From assembly GCF_033118175.1 (NCBI RefSeq), contig NC_083701.1, positions 50,233,001 through 50,297,000 of the forward strand: a stretch of 64,000 nucleotides of DNA, read 5' to 3'. Origin of the DNA: Dama dama (taxonomy: Eukaryota > Chordata > Mammalia > Artiodactyla > Cervidae). This document shows positions 10,096 through 23,648 of this stretch, one piece after another. The stretch's first letter is position 1. Each line of letters starts with the position of its first letter. The notes under the pieces are model-generated. The model was not told the DNA's origin, did not search any database, and worked only from the letters and a program-made list of their open reading frames with translations. The position numbers and the translations under genes were made by a program.

Positions 10096-13000
10096 GTAGC
10101 CTATTCAGGTCAACCTATGTAAAGAATGAGGAGAATAGATCTGGAAAAGCACGTGGCAAGGCATAAAATAGATGTGGAAAGGCATGGATGGACTGTGAGG
10201 AGAACACAGATAAGTTATGATGAGAGTGCTTTGTCGTCTTCAACAGCCATGATTATAGCAGCATAACCCAGTGTCAAAGACACTGTCAGAGTCCACCTAT
10301 GCTTGTTGAAAACAATCAGTAGAGATACCAAGCCTCTGTGAAGAAATTTAGATAGACTATAATAATCTTATATCAGAAGGAAGAGGGAATATTGTTGCTT
10401 ATTAAAGTAATAACATCTTCTGGATGTTTTATTTAAAATTATTCAGTGTACTTAAAAAATTTGTAGTGGAAGAATATATTCCACTGCCATCAAACTTATG
10501 CATTACACGTGGTCACTCTTATTCAAACAGATGGCTTCTTTCTCAATTAGTCTCATATTAGAAGGCATTATACTATAGATAAATGATCTCTGACGTTATG
10601 TATAAAACAAATATGTGATATAAAATTACCTCATTCATTTTAAATTAAAAAACATTATAAACTCACAGGTATATTTTTGTTCTAGAGATCATTTGAGAAG
10701 TTTTGCCTAATCTTCATGTTTTCTAAGGCTTTCATGTGAAAACCAGAGGCATTCTAAGCAGCCAAAAAAAAAAGAAAATTTGAATTTTGTCATTCTTTAT
10801 ATTACACTTTATATAAAATTATATTTTAGTAAAATTAATTAGTGTAAAGAGAAAAAATTATAAATAAAAGAAATGTAAAATAATTACCATTCAAAAATCA
10901 TGGGATATCAAAACAAAATAGAGCATAAGAAAATGATTGAATTGAGTGGATCTTAATATTTAACTGTAGGACTAAAGATAATTTTTAAAAGTTCACTTAA
11001 AGCTGTTAGAGAATGAAGATTAAAACTTAATTAAGTTAAGGCTGAGACAATTGTAACAGTGTTAAAAGTATTTGTGAACCATACCAATGGTAACTCTTTC
11101 CATATGGTGACTTTTATTATGCAATTATAAGAATCCCTGAAGAGAATATAAAACTCCCACATTTTTCTTATAATCCTGACATTTTACTGCACACCATAAC
11201 TGTAAGACCTGTTACGCCAAGCATTGTGTGTGCATCTGCTGGTGTCTACATAAGTGCAATGGATTTCTGAAGTTGTTCCATTTCTGGAAGAGAAGAAAGC
11301 CAACATACAAATTTTAGAATCTTTATCCAATAATTAGCATCCACTATTTTTTAAATAAAAAGTAGCAAAATTAATTCAATCTGGAAGACCTGTGAGAATT
11401 AGCAAATTGATTTTATATAATATAATGTCTTCTTTCACACTTACACTTGGTTCAGTTTTGTAAATAAAAATTTTAGACTTATTTCTTAGTCTGAAGTGGT
11501 TGAAAAATAAGATTTCAAAGACTTATGGTTTAAGCTGATTTTTTTACAACTTTGAGACCTTATAGCCTTAGAATCTTTTGTAAAAATGAAAATGGCATAA
11601 ATTATGCTGAATACCTACACATATGTTTGTAAGAACTGTTATGATTATATATTAACATTTAAGAATGTTTCTATACATTTATACCAAATTTGCTAGTTTG
11701 ACCAAAGGATTTGGAGAGGTTTATAAATTGATATAAAAAATAAAATTAAACTTGGAAATCCAGGGAAAATTTATGAATTTGTATAACATCCCTAAACAGT
11801 GAAAATGACATAATACAAAATAGTTGAAAAATTTTATGATAGTGCATCCCCAATTGAAATGTCTTCTGAAAATGACCAGATCTTAAAATTATAAATAATT
11901 AAATAGCTAACATTTACTGAACTTTTCCATGTCCTGATTCTTGGTATTTATTGTAGAATTTAAGTATATAACACAATATATGATTGTAAATTTTTTTCAA
12001 CTAAAAAGAGGGGATCATAAATGCTAGTCACAAGCTAGCAGGGTAGCGTAAATATTTTGGAATTAAAAAATATTAAAGTATCTAAATTATATTCCTTAAC
12101 TCTAGTGATTTTTAAAAGGTAAAATGCATTAGATTTAAGTAGATATAAAATTTAATATACATCATTTCTTATAAACTTAATTGATCTAATTCTGTCATTT
12201 TAAATTGAAAATATTTAGATCTTGCATATCCCTAAAATATGTATGAATTTTCAGTGTTTTTAAACATATTTCATTGCACCACTAATTTTCTTATCAAATG
12301 GAAGCCAGTATTATTTCTTTTCTTCTAACATAGTCTAAAATAAAATATTTTTCGGAAACACTCATGAACCACTTACTAATATGCTGCTGAATTTTCTATG
12401 ATACATTTTTACTATATAGGCCAGAAACATGATTTACTTGCAACATACCTTTAGTCACTTTCTAAAATTACACTACAGAAATATTTATAAAGCTAATATT
12501 CTTTTTCTAAGAAATTCATATCCAATGGTAAATTTTACATGAAAGATAGTAAAGAGTATCAGAGTAGTACTACCTAATTTTTACTGGCATCAGTATAGTT
12601 TCTTGATCTTTGTTCTTCTAACGATAATATGGGATGGAATGATCAATTATCAGCCTTCATGTTACATGTATTATGAAGAAGTGTTCTACCAGTGTAGAAT
12701 GTAGGAAAAAAAAAAAAAAAAACAGTGCTAAATTTTTTAGGCCTGTAACATGGAGCCACCATTTAACTTTCAAACCAATGAAACTTACTTTCTGAACATA
12801 GTGAACTACTTCTATAGTCTCTAAACGCATTTTAATCATTGAGGTAGAATTGATATTTCTGATTAGTCTTTCCTTCTTCCTTTGCTCTAAATTCTATACC
12901 TAAATACTTATGGGTAAATTAATGAATTTCTTAGGAATATATAGAGAAGTTGAACAACTTGTTCCATGTCTTATGGAACTAGAACACAAGTTTCCCAACT

Positions 13001-16000
13001 TCTGGTCCAGTGAGAGAATTACTACAAATAGCAGGCTGTGTTTTAACATGACTTAGATCTGTAATAAAATCCTTACCAAGTGATTGAATTTCCTCATTAC
13101 ACATGTAAATGGATCTACTGTCAATGTTGAGATGAGCCATATTCTCAAAATGGAACACATATGCACGTGCACACACGCATGAACACACATTAGTTAATTT
13201 TGATAACCAAACAAAAACTGGAAAAATTTTGTTAGTGTATTTTATTTATTGAACATAAAGATAAAGGCATAATGATACTTAATTCAAAATAAAAAGTAGG
13301 AATTATATATCTAATTTTAAAAGGAGAGAAAGTCATTGTCTATTTGAGAAGTTGAATCAAAAATAACCCCCCAATCAATAGGATTCAAACTCTTTCAAAA
13401 AAAATTATTTTCCTTTTTTGAAGGGCTGTCATACTCTCATTTAATCACAGATTTACAATGAACCTACTGCCGCTTGCAAGATAAATTATAGCCAAGATGC
13501 CTACTTCAAATTTGGAAGAGTAAGATAAACAGAATTTTGCATTTGTTTTATTTTTATTGTTGTATTTAAATATAATTTAAGTAGAAAATGAAAGGATTTT
13601 TACATGTTCAGATAACATTTACTAAATAGTGGCCAATGTTTCTCTACAGGAATTCCATACAAATCTAAAACAGTATTTTCCAATGAAAAAATGTTCTGCT
13701 CACTAAAACTAAACATGTCTGTTTCTTCTTTTTCAAAGATAGATGTTCTCAAAAGTTACAGATTTTCACTGTATATACATAGCAGTGAAATAGAATAAAA
13801 AATATTGGTGTGTGACTTTGAGGTTATATAGTTAAGAGTGTATCAATTTTAAAATAAGAAATTTGAAGCCATGAAATGTTTTATGACTAAGTTTTAGAAG
13901 CTCAGTGATAGAAGGAACACTTGAAGATCATCTTTTCTAAACCTCCAATTGATGGTTCAATTCCTTTTAGTACATTTGTGTAATATGGTTAGTTTCCTAA
14001 TGTTTAAAAGTAGCACCGGCACTTCGTTTTTACAAATGAAGATTCTCTAACATAAAAATAAGCTCATATGCCACCTGATTCACACACACAAAAGAAGGTG
14101 TTGATATTTGAAACAAAATCTAGTGCATTATCCATATGTGGACATATATTTTATAATAAGACATTGTAGCTTTAAAAATTTTAAATAAGTGACTTTAGGT
14201 GATTAACATGGAAGTTAGATGAGGTTTGTGTAACACCAACCAACATCAGTATTTTGGTAAGTTTTTAAAATCCATTTTATAATTAAAATTCATTGTGAAA
14301 ATAACAGAAAAATAACTGATCTGGAAAATACTGCAATGATAATTCTCTACAGTGGTTTAAAACTGCATAAATGAGGATTATAAGAACAAAACTTTTTTTC
14401 ATGTCTTGGGCTTACAACTAAAAAGATGAATTTGATTATGAGCCTAATATATTCCTTTCTGACATTTTCCATATTATAAAATATTATGAAATAACATGAA
14501 AAGTTATGAAATATATAAATTTATAAAATTTTATAAATTTATTTTTATGAAGAAATATTTCATTATGTTAAATATGGTATGATCAAACCAAAAAAGTAAT
14601 AAGTGAAAATGAACAAAATTGTTTAGCATGTGAAAAGTGAAAAGCAGAAGAAAATGAAGGGGTTGGATCTCTGCATATATGTCTACATGTCTTGCATTTA
14701 ATGAAATATATTAAAAATGTATCAGAACATGCATAGTTTTTTTATTGAAAAAGCTTTTCACATAAAAATATTTCATCTTGAACATTCATTTCTTTCCTTC
14801 CTAATTCATGACTAATCAAGGAAACTATCTGAACAAAATGCCTTCAGTTAAATAGAATTTACAATATTGCATATATACATCCAATCATGCACTTGTGCAA
14901 CAAAAACCTCAAGTACAATAATGTTGCTTTTTTTGAGAAACTCACAGTACAGTGAAAGGGATCAACACAAACAACACATTGTCTTTTATGATTTTAAAAA
15001 TGATATACAACATATTTTAATACTCTATGATAAAATAAATTCGACATGTTTATAGCTGAAATACACCTGTAGAAAAAGTTAGATTAATTTTATTAGATAA
15101 ATGTGATGATTAGCAGCACTTATTCTTGATATCATGGCAGTATTTAATACATATACCTTGCGATATGTAATAAATATATCTTTTGTGGCATATATTTGAG
15201 AATCAACATCTCACTGATTTATGATTTAGAGCATATCTTACAGTTGGTACTTGCAGTATTTTTCCTTTCAGTTTATTAATATTCAAGAAAAGATATGTGA
15301 TATGTTCTTTTTATTGAAATTAGAAAATTATCTAAATTATGGGCTTACTGTTTAAAATATTTTAAAATTTTGGTTAATTTAAATTTTATGTTATTTTTCT
15401 ATTCACTCCTTTTTACTTTCTAAAATTGGTATTCTCCTGGCATTCCATCTTCTGCATCTGTTTTACAACTATTTTTCACTTTTTACTTTTCTTCAATAAA
15501 AATTGACAAATAGATGCTTTTAAAAAATAAGGCCAAAAAAAAAAAAAAATAAGGCTAAGTTCCTTCAGAACCAGGAAGCTATTTAAAACTTCTTGATTTG
15601 AGATGGCATTTTCTTAGCTAAATATTGTCCCTGACTGCCAAATAAGTTTAAATATAAGAACATTACATAAACCTCATTTCTACACACATATACACACACA
15701 TACACTCACACAGAGTAGTTTTCATAATTCACTATTTCTAGTAACTGAGCTCTTTGAGCCTCTGGACTTTTGTTTTTCAACTTTCTTATTTGAGTTTATA
15801 ATCTTTTCATGTTTTCTTTATTCCTTAAGAATTTCAGATGTGTGTTAAAAATACTGTAAAATTTTGCAACCCCTCTGTAATACTAATTTCATCATGTAGA
15901 GAAAAGTAGAGGTAGAATTTCTACTTATAATTCATGTTTAGATCAGGAGAATCTAGAATTATGCCTCAAAATACAAAATGCAAATTTTGTTAAAAATAAT

Positions 16001-16149
16001 TCTCAGACAGCAGGAAAATTTACAAGTAGCAGAACTAAATTTAAAGCAACCAGCCAAATACAACAGTAGGACTAAACTTCAGCTTACCCTAGGGGGTTGG
16101 GATGTGTAAGAGGATTACAACAAAAAACATAACCTGAGAAAGATAGAGC
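10096..16149. other. Long AT-rich intron nearly free of recognisable repeats
   Basis: Six kilobases without a single SINE, BovB or L1 that I can recognise; only A runs and a CA-rich patch at about 15672-15710. Open frames are all short and featureless. Compare the dense insertions after 25 kb. Confidence 0.55.
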
Positions 16150-16330
16150 CATTCATACTGTAAATAAAGGGCCTCAGATAAAGAATCTCAAAATTGTAAA
16201 GCAGTCATCTAGTTATCCAGTCCTAACTACTTATTTTAAGAGAATAGACTGAGATAAAAAGGCAGATTCTTTTCCAAAATCAACAGCTACTAAGTGTTAA
16301 GAATCAGATCTCTTAAATCCTACTTCAAGG
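16150..16330 (-). mobile_element. MIR-like ancient SINE
   Basis: The order cagtcatctagttatccagtcc, gaatagactgagata, caacagctactaagtg (first word split here) follows the reverse complement of MIR-type elements. Strongly diverged. Confidence 0.45.
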
Positions 16331-16735
16331 GTCGTTTTCATCTTTTTTTATTTTTTAATATTATATTTTGGTAGTTCATAACTATATATTTCAGTAAGCC
16401 ATCAGACTCTGTCTCTACCTTTGTACTTTTAAAGTTAGTGACCAGAAAAAAAAAAAAAATCACTCCAAAATCTTCAAAATCAATAAAATACCCTTCATTT
16501 GAACTAACTGGGTAAAGTGGCAAGTAAGAATTAGTGTAATGATCACTTTAAACCTTCTAACAGCAATCAGTTTTACTGTTTTCAAATTCATGGAATGAAC
16601 AAAGCCTAATTGCCAAAATGTTTCAGGCTATCATTTCTATCTGTAATCCCCATGAAAAGCGATATGTAAAGCAATTCAAATTATAATTGAGGAAGCTAAA
16701 TATATCCCTTGCATTCTTGTTCCTCTGTTTTTTAT
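16331..16735. other. AT-rich intron, nothing recognised
   Basis: Only an A run near 16446-16460. No gene or repeat recognised. Confidence 0.45.
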
Positions 16736-16825
16736 TTTTTTAATTAAAAAAAAACAATTTTTATTTTTATTAGTTGGAGGCTGATTGAGAGGGATTGGGA
16801 TGGGGAACACATGTAAATCCTGTGT
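16736..16825 (-). mobile_element. L1 3'-end fragment, antisense, internally deleted
   Basis: Contains ttttattagttggaggct, the reverse complement of the ruminant L1 3' end, joined after a gap to 3' UTR-like gggattgggatggggaacac and acatgtaaatcc. Much of the usual spacing is missing. Confidence 0.65.
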
Positions 16826-19103
16826 TTTTTAAATAAAATAATTGTTATTTAAATGTATCATTTGATCAATTTACATAACGCTTTTTTAATTAGTGGGATT
16901 TTAGTTAAAATTTTCTTTGACTTTATTTCACTTGGTGTCCTTAAAACTTAAATAAAGTAGAAAGTAGTCTTCTGAACTAGTCTATAACTTTTATAGGAGT
17001 TGTAGTTAACAAAATAATTTACACTTAAAAGATAATATTTTCATCTAAAATACTTGAAAAAATGTTTTTAAAATGTTCCAAGTACCTTCATTGAGTTTAT
17101 GTGTTTCTCTCGGCAAATCCAGTCATATCTGCTTTAGTAACAATGAAATATGCTAGCCTCTTATGATGTTGATTTAATATCATAATATCAAAAATAGTAG
17201 CAACACATTTTAGATGAAATCCAAAAAGTTGTGATACTTTCATAAATTTCACATAATATAGTCTGAACATCGATCATTGTTCAAAAGCAGAGTTATGAAA
17301 TTTGGAAATGGTTATTGGAAGAAATAATAAAATACATTTTAAGTTTTTTCAATGATGTCATTTTCTTAAATGTGTCCTAATATTTAATTAAGCTAAATTG
17401 CCTTAAAAATACATTAGTTTATATATAAAAAAAGATTCATTAAATTCTTCCCACTTTTATATCAGTATTTTTATTTTTCTAGTTTAATTTTTCCATAAAG
17501 TTAGATGAATTCAAATGATTTATGATAGTTAATTTTTTTTTTTTTGCTCTTCTATAAAAGTTCTGTAGTGTTTAAAAGTACCTGTATATGTATGCAGGAT
17601 TCTCCCTATAGAACCTTTAAAATTTTTATACTGCTTGGTATTTTCAATACTTAGTAATCAAATTGCTATTTTTTTCCTTTATTTTCTTCCGGGTACCCTA
17701 TATCAGGCTTAAGAAAGCAGTTTCTTTAACATGCATAATACCATGCTAACAAAATTTGTTAACTTGAATTTCATTTTGAAATTGTGTATCCTGATACATG
17801 TTTTTGTTTGTTTCCTTAACTAGTGAAAAAGGCCATAGATTTTAAATCTAGAGGATTTAAATTGTTTCCAGGGAAAGACAACAGCAACAAGTTTTCTATC
17901 TGTGAGTGTACTCCTTTTTGTTTCTTTCTCTAGTGCAAGAGTGAAGTTTGTGGTTGTCTGTGTTGTTTGTGTGTTTTATAGAAACATTTGTGTATTTACC
18001 AAATTAACTGCATTAATATCTATATAACATGCATGGTTACTATACAATATTTTCTTATACTTAAATGCATATTGAGTTTTAGGTTAATGTGGTAAACTTT
18101 GGAGCTCAGATTGTTTCAAAATGTAAAAAACAAAAACTCTTTTGATCTAACATGTTGATTACATTCTAGTTTTCTAATTCTAGTATGTGAGATTAAAAAA
18201 TGAATAAAAAACATTAAATTGATGATTTCTTGTAGGAATTTTTGTTTGAACATATCTACATTTCAACATAATCATTTTTGTAAGGGAAATTTTTTAATAG
18301 CAGTTTTTCATTTAAGGGAAAAATATATTTTAGTTTGAGTTAATTTATACAAATCCTTTAAGTCAAGGACTTTGTAAATGAATTAACTAATTGTTTTTTT
18401 TTTTAAGAAAAAATCTCATGAAATGAACTGAATTACATGTATTTATTTGTGCCCCAATACACAGTTTTGCTTACTATTCAGGGATTTATAGATCATCTGA
18501 AGTTCATCCATGACCCTCAGATTAAGAATCACTGAACTAAAATATTCATTGTTATATGAATATAAATGAACATACAATAAAACATTTAAGAGAGCTGTGC
18601 ATTTTTCAATATTAATCAATAGCAGTTTGTAGATACATATTATAAATTTTGAAAGAAGTCATTTATGACACCATATCTGATGCCTTATTGATAATAAATA
18701 AGATTAATTCTTATAAATACATGTTATTCTTTTTTAGTGAATATATGTATTTTAGCATTATTTATTTTTATTCAATTCCACATGATGTGATAAAACGAGT
18801 TTGAAACTATTTCTTTAAAACAATCACTATATCAGAAAAAGGTTCTACCCCCATATTTGAGTTTTATTTGAAACAGTAAATGACACAATTGAGCAATTAT
18901 AGCAATTATCAAAAGCAAACTTGGAGCTTGTTGGTATCAAATATTTTAAAGCGTTCTAATTTTAAAATATGATTTTCACATTTTGTTAGATTTGCATATA
19001 TGAAACCAAACATAGGAGATATAAGTAGGGAATCTTCAAATTGTGTTACCTGTTTGGAAAGCATTAGACAGTTCATTTCAAAGTATTTAGTCACATAATA
19101 ATG
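16826..19103. other. AT-rich intron, little recognised
   Basis: A short stretch near 18500-18538 (gattaagaatcactg) resembles the end of a MER5/MER20-type hAT element, too short to be sure. Nothing else recognised. Confidence 0.45.
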
Positions 19104-19196
19104 GTTTATTGTTTATTTTATTTTGTTTATTTAGTTAGTTAATTGGAGGAAAATTGCCTTACAGTATTTACAATTTTGTGTTGGTTTCTGCCATAC
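19104..19196 (-). mobile_element. Older L1 3'-end fragment, antisense
   Basis: Reads tagttaattggaggaaaatt, gccttacagtatttacaa and ttggtttctgccatacaac, the reverse complement of an artiodactyl L1 3' UTR. No intact flanking duplication seen. Confidence 0.7.
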
Positions 19197-21895
19197 AACA
19201 GCAAAAATCTGTTATAATTATGCTGTTATATTTTTAGAATTAAAGGATATTTTCAAAACAGATATATTCATTTTTAAGAACAATAAATAATCTATAATAT
19301 TTTCACTATAATTGTTTGATACATTTCAGAGAGAAAGAAATCTTTCTTATAGTAGAAAATATGAACAGAAAAATTTTGTTAGATGAAATTATTCTGACAT
19401 ATCAAGTTTTATCATGTCAACATGCAATAAATGTTTGCAAACTTAAATAATTCTGTTTACTACTTTTCCCCTAATATTTTGTGTGGCTAATGTATTTATT
19501 TTGGAAACTAAGGAGAATTATAAGCTATTGCTTTTTCCCTTTTCCTCATTTTAGCTAGACAAATGTTGTTTTATATGCTTCATACTTCAAAATTTTCAAT
19601 GTCCTGGGGAAATCAGGCTATTACTGAAGCATCAAAGATTTATCAAGGACTTAAGATGTATGTAGCTCTACATCACCAGCAATTATATTACAGTATATGT
19701 AAATGTATCATAATAACATGCTGTATACCTTAACATTAAATGAGGTTACATGTCAAATTTATTTAGTGGAAAAAAAAAAGATATATGTAGCTCTTTATAC
19801 TTGGTACATTGCCCTAGTGGACATTCATATTATTTTCATTGTCTTGTACAGTGGTTATGAGGGTGAATAAGAAAGGGGATTAAGACATGAGTGTGTCTAG
19901 GGAAACAAACAAACCCTAATTAAATATATATATATTTTTTCTTTTTTAACTAAAAAAAATTACTTTTAAATTGTCAGGAATACAATTATTGAGACAAAAA
20001 TAAGAAAATTACTCATAAAGCAAAAGATGTTATTTGCTTCATAATTTTAAAATAAATTTTGCATCCATCCATTACAGCTTATGTAGGAGGTTTTCTTATT
20101 TTTCTTTTTGAATATAAATAATCCCATTTTCAACAGGACAAAATTATTTATGTCAATTCTTTGATAGTCACAAAGTAATAAACCAATATCATTTTAAATT
20201 TTATTTTTCTACAAATTTTTCCTCAAATGTTTAGTAACTATTTAATAGTTTAAAATATATATTATCTATGATTGATCACAGAGAAGTTTATAATGCTTTA
20301 ACTTTTATCATTATTATATCCTTGTTATCAAGTAAGCATTTGGGTCTCCATCTCTTTGAATCATTTATTTAAAACAGGGCCAAATTTTCAAGGAAGACAA
20401 CTTTTATCTGACATTAAATGTTCACATTAAAATAAAAAACAATAAAGCTTATATTGTTTGAAAAAAACAATTCTATCATAAGAATTTCCCCAAGTGAGCA
20501 TAATTATAGAGGACATGAACTACACACATTTTCAAAGTGTGTCTTCCCACAACAGCACCTTTAAATTTTAACTAAGAAATAAATTAATAAGAGATTCAGG
20601 AAACTGCAGCAATGTTCATGCGAAGCATTTCATTGTTTAAATGGCTAATTCAAATTATTTTTCCAACTTTGGTACCTGAAGTCTATATAGTCTATCTATA
20701 TCTTATAATTTATCAAATATAATAGATTTTCAAGTAAAGGAAAAATATTTTTAATTTATAAAATAAAATATTTTTTTATATTTTAAAATGTTGAATTGAT
20801 TGAACTTAGTCTAGCCAACTTTTCTTCTCTAGCCAACTTTTCTTCTAAGTGTTGTACCTTTTTAAGAGGTGAAATTATAAAGAAACCATGAGCTTTCCAG
20901 AATGAATTTTTTTAATTATGTCATATTCTACAAGTCCATACTTTTCATACATTCTTTTTATACCTTCCTTTCACAATTCTGTTTGAACTACTTCCCAATG
21001 GTAGCACCATGCTAGACTAAGAATATAAAAGATTGAATAAAAGAACAATCTCAGCTGGCAAGAATCCAACATTTCCTTGGGAAGTTAAATAAGAGGTAAC
21101 TCTTTGCAGAATATAAAGTTATTAAATGACATTCTGACAACATCCATAATGTTGGAATTAAGAAAAAGATCCAAAGCATTCTATTTTATAAGGTAGAATA
21201 AAAAATTTAAATCTAATATAAAAATCTGTATGCTGCCACCAGCTGGATGAGGTAATGTAGATATGACTTTTAGTCAGATGACTTTCAGAATCTACTTATT
21301 TTTTACTTTAGGTTATATACTATATAAAATTAGAAGGTTCAGAAAACTTGCTTATAATAATAGTATTTTATTCTGATATTGACTAATTTTATAGTTTTTT
21401 CAAGCTAAAACATACTATAATATAGTGCATAAAGATTCCTATAGTGTATTTTATAAATGCATATATAATAAACATACTTCGATGTTTCATGAAATGTCAA
21501 TTCATCCAGTTTTTTAAATTCTGTAAGTTCTGCTCTCCTCTCTGTTTTTTTCCCGCTTATATGTGGGGAAAGGGATTCATATTGTATTAGTAGTGGCAGT
21601 AGTAATGATAATAATAACAGTACTATTATCATTAAGATCAGAGCAAAAGGAATATTCCCAAAGTCACGCTCTTTTCAAGAGACAAGGCCCTGTCCATGTA
21701 GTTAATTTTTAAAGAACGTGTATGTTCTTTTTACAAGTTATTATTCAAAGTGATAGAAGTAAAAGTGATACATATTTGTCCAGTTGTTTGAGTGGCATTA
21801 TGTAATGAAAACAGGTGATCGAATGGATACTAACTTCACTTGAATGTCTTGGCATCACTAGCTATAGAAAATTACCTAGTATCTAAATATCAGAA
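19197..21895. other. AT-rich intron; 18-bp tandem repeat at 20811-20846
   Basis: Two adjacent copies of ctagccaacttttcttct (20811-20828 and 20829-20846) are the only structure seen. No exon or known repeat recognised. Confidence 0.5.
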
Positions 21896-21950
21896 TGGCT
21901 TCTCAGGTGGTGCTAGTGGTAAGAACTCGCCTGTTAATGCAGGAGAGGTA
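21896..21950 (+). mobile_element. Bov-tA SINE head-only fragment
   Basis: Carries ggcttctcaggtggtgctag and the cctgttaatgcaggag part, then stops. The 3' two thirds are missing, unusual for retroposition, which normally loses the 5' end. Confidence 0.7.
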
Positions 21951-22040
21951 ATAAAGAGAGAGGTAGTATAAGAGAGAGGTAATATAAGAAATATGATATA
22001 AGAAATAAACCAGCATTTTTATGTTACTTGATTATTAAAA

Positions 22041-22226
22041 GGGGTTTCCCAGGTAGTGCTAGTGTAAAGGATCCACCTGTCAAGGCATGAGACATAAGAG
22101 ACGTGGGTTCCATCCCTGGGTCAGGAGATCCCCTGGAGGAGGGCACGGCAACCCACTCAGTATTCTTTTCTGTAGAATCCCATGGACAGAGGAGCCTGGC
22201 GGGAAGCGACTTAGCATGCATGCAAA
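22041..22226 (+). mobile_element. Bov-tA SINE with a 3' internal deletion
   Basis: Full head and body (ggggtttcccaggtagtgct to ggagcctggcggg), then directly aagcgacttagcatgcatgc. About 40 bp (the tacagtccatggggtc region) is deleted. Confidence 0.9.
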
Positions 22227-22624
22227 TATAAGAAGAAATAGATGATATACTTTTTTGTTTTTTTTTTAGTTTTAAATACTTTAACTAAAAAAAACCTCAA
22301 ATACATATATCATGCAGAAGCTCTCCTATTTTCTTCACATTTTAAATTGGGAACTTTTTCACCTATTGTAGATATCCAGAAACAGTAGTTTGAAAGGTAC
22401 TTTTCAAATAGATGAAAGTAATTTGACAATTAAATCTTAAGAACTGGGATTAATTAAGTGAACATGGTGAAAATTATAAATATGCTTTGCATTCTTCACT
22501 ATCTGAGCCACTATGGAAGAAAAATAAAATATTTGGAAAAGTGTTTTGAATTTTAATTATTGATGCCATTTTGCTCTTCTGAACTTTCTGTATAGGATGG
22601 AGTACTCAAGAGTTAAGAGTAGAA

Positions 22625-22858
22625 CTTCTTGAATCAGTCTGCCAAGGTTGAAACCTAAACCATGGCAGAAAGTAGAAGTAGTACTTTAGAAATATGTTTT
22701 AACCTCTCTATGTCTCAGTTTCCTCACCTGTAGGAAATGTATAATAATAGTAGCTACCCTTCAGATTCTTGCAAAAATTAAATGAGTTGATACATGTAAA
22801 AGGTGTAGATTAGTTACTGACATATAGTAAGTACTATGTAAGTGTTAGCTGCTGTTAA
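22625..22858 (+). mobile_element. MIR SINE
   Basis: Good MIR match: aacctctctatgtctcagtt then tcctcacctgtaggaaatg, aataatagtagctaccc, aaattaaatgagttgata and acatatagtaagtactatg. Confidence 0.85.
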
Positions 22859-23379
22859 AATTTATATTAAACTAGGCAATAATGATGATAAAATGGAAAA
22901 TAAGACATTTCTTTTTTATTTTCAAATATATTCATAGATCATTTCTATATTTACATATAATTTTTGTTATAAATTTAATATCCTAATATAAGAAGCCTAT
23001 ATCATGCCACTACTTTTTCTTATCTCTATTACATGCTAAAAAGTCACATTTTAATAACATATACTATGATATTTTCAAAAGTCAGAGATAGGAAAGACAG
23101 TACTTTCCATAGAAAAAATATTCTACTCATTGTAAACAGTGTATAACACATTGTTTTTAATTAAACTACTAGGAAATATTCACAGAGAAATCATGAACCC
23201 CCATCTGAGTACTGTAGGATTATTAAAGTAATTATAGTTTTTTCTTTATCTTTATCAAGTGTATATTTGTAAATAAAACAAAAGCATATGAAACTATTAA
23301 AGAGCATGATATAAGCATGATATTTAAGATAACTTAAATATTAAATATAGAATTGTTCATGTTATATAAAAAGGATGGA
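22859..23379. other. AT-rich intron, nothing recognised
   Basis: No repeat or exon recognised. Confidence 0.45.
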
Positions 23380-23540
23380 TTAGAAAATCTGGAAAGAAAT
23401 GAGAGATTGTATTTTGCAAAAGGTGGGACTTGAGCTGAGTCCTGAACATTATATATAGAATTTTGATAGCTAAAGAGGAAGATAAGGAAAGCATGAAGAC
23501 TTGGAGAAGGCACAACGCAAAGAAGGAGCACGACTAACCA
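23380..23540 (-). mobile_element. L2-like LINE fragment
   Basis: gtgggacttgagctgagtcc and the following agaaggcac..agaaggagca order resemble antisense L2. Diverged; by eye only. Confidence 0.45.
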
Positions 23541-23549
23541 TTAAAATTG

Positions 23550-23648
23550 CAGAAGAATGAAGAATTTGTTGGTCTTGGGTTACAGATGTATCTTAATTTC
23601 AGAAGAATGAAGAATCTGTTGGACTTGGGTTATGGATGTATCTTGGTG
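23550..23648 (+). repeat. Imperfect 50-bp tandem duplication
   Basis: Two adjacent units, each starting cagaagaatgaagaat and continuing tgttgg, cttgggtta, gatgtatctt. They differ at about four positions plus the unit ends. Confidence 0.85.
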
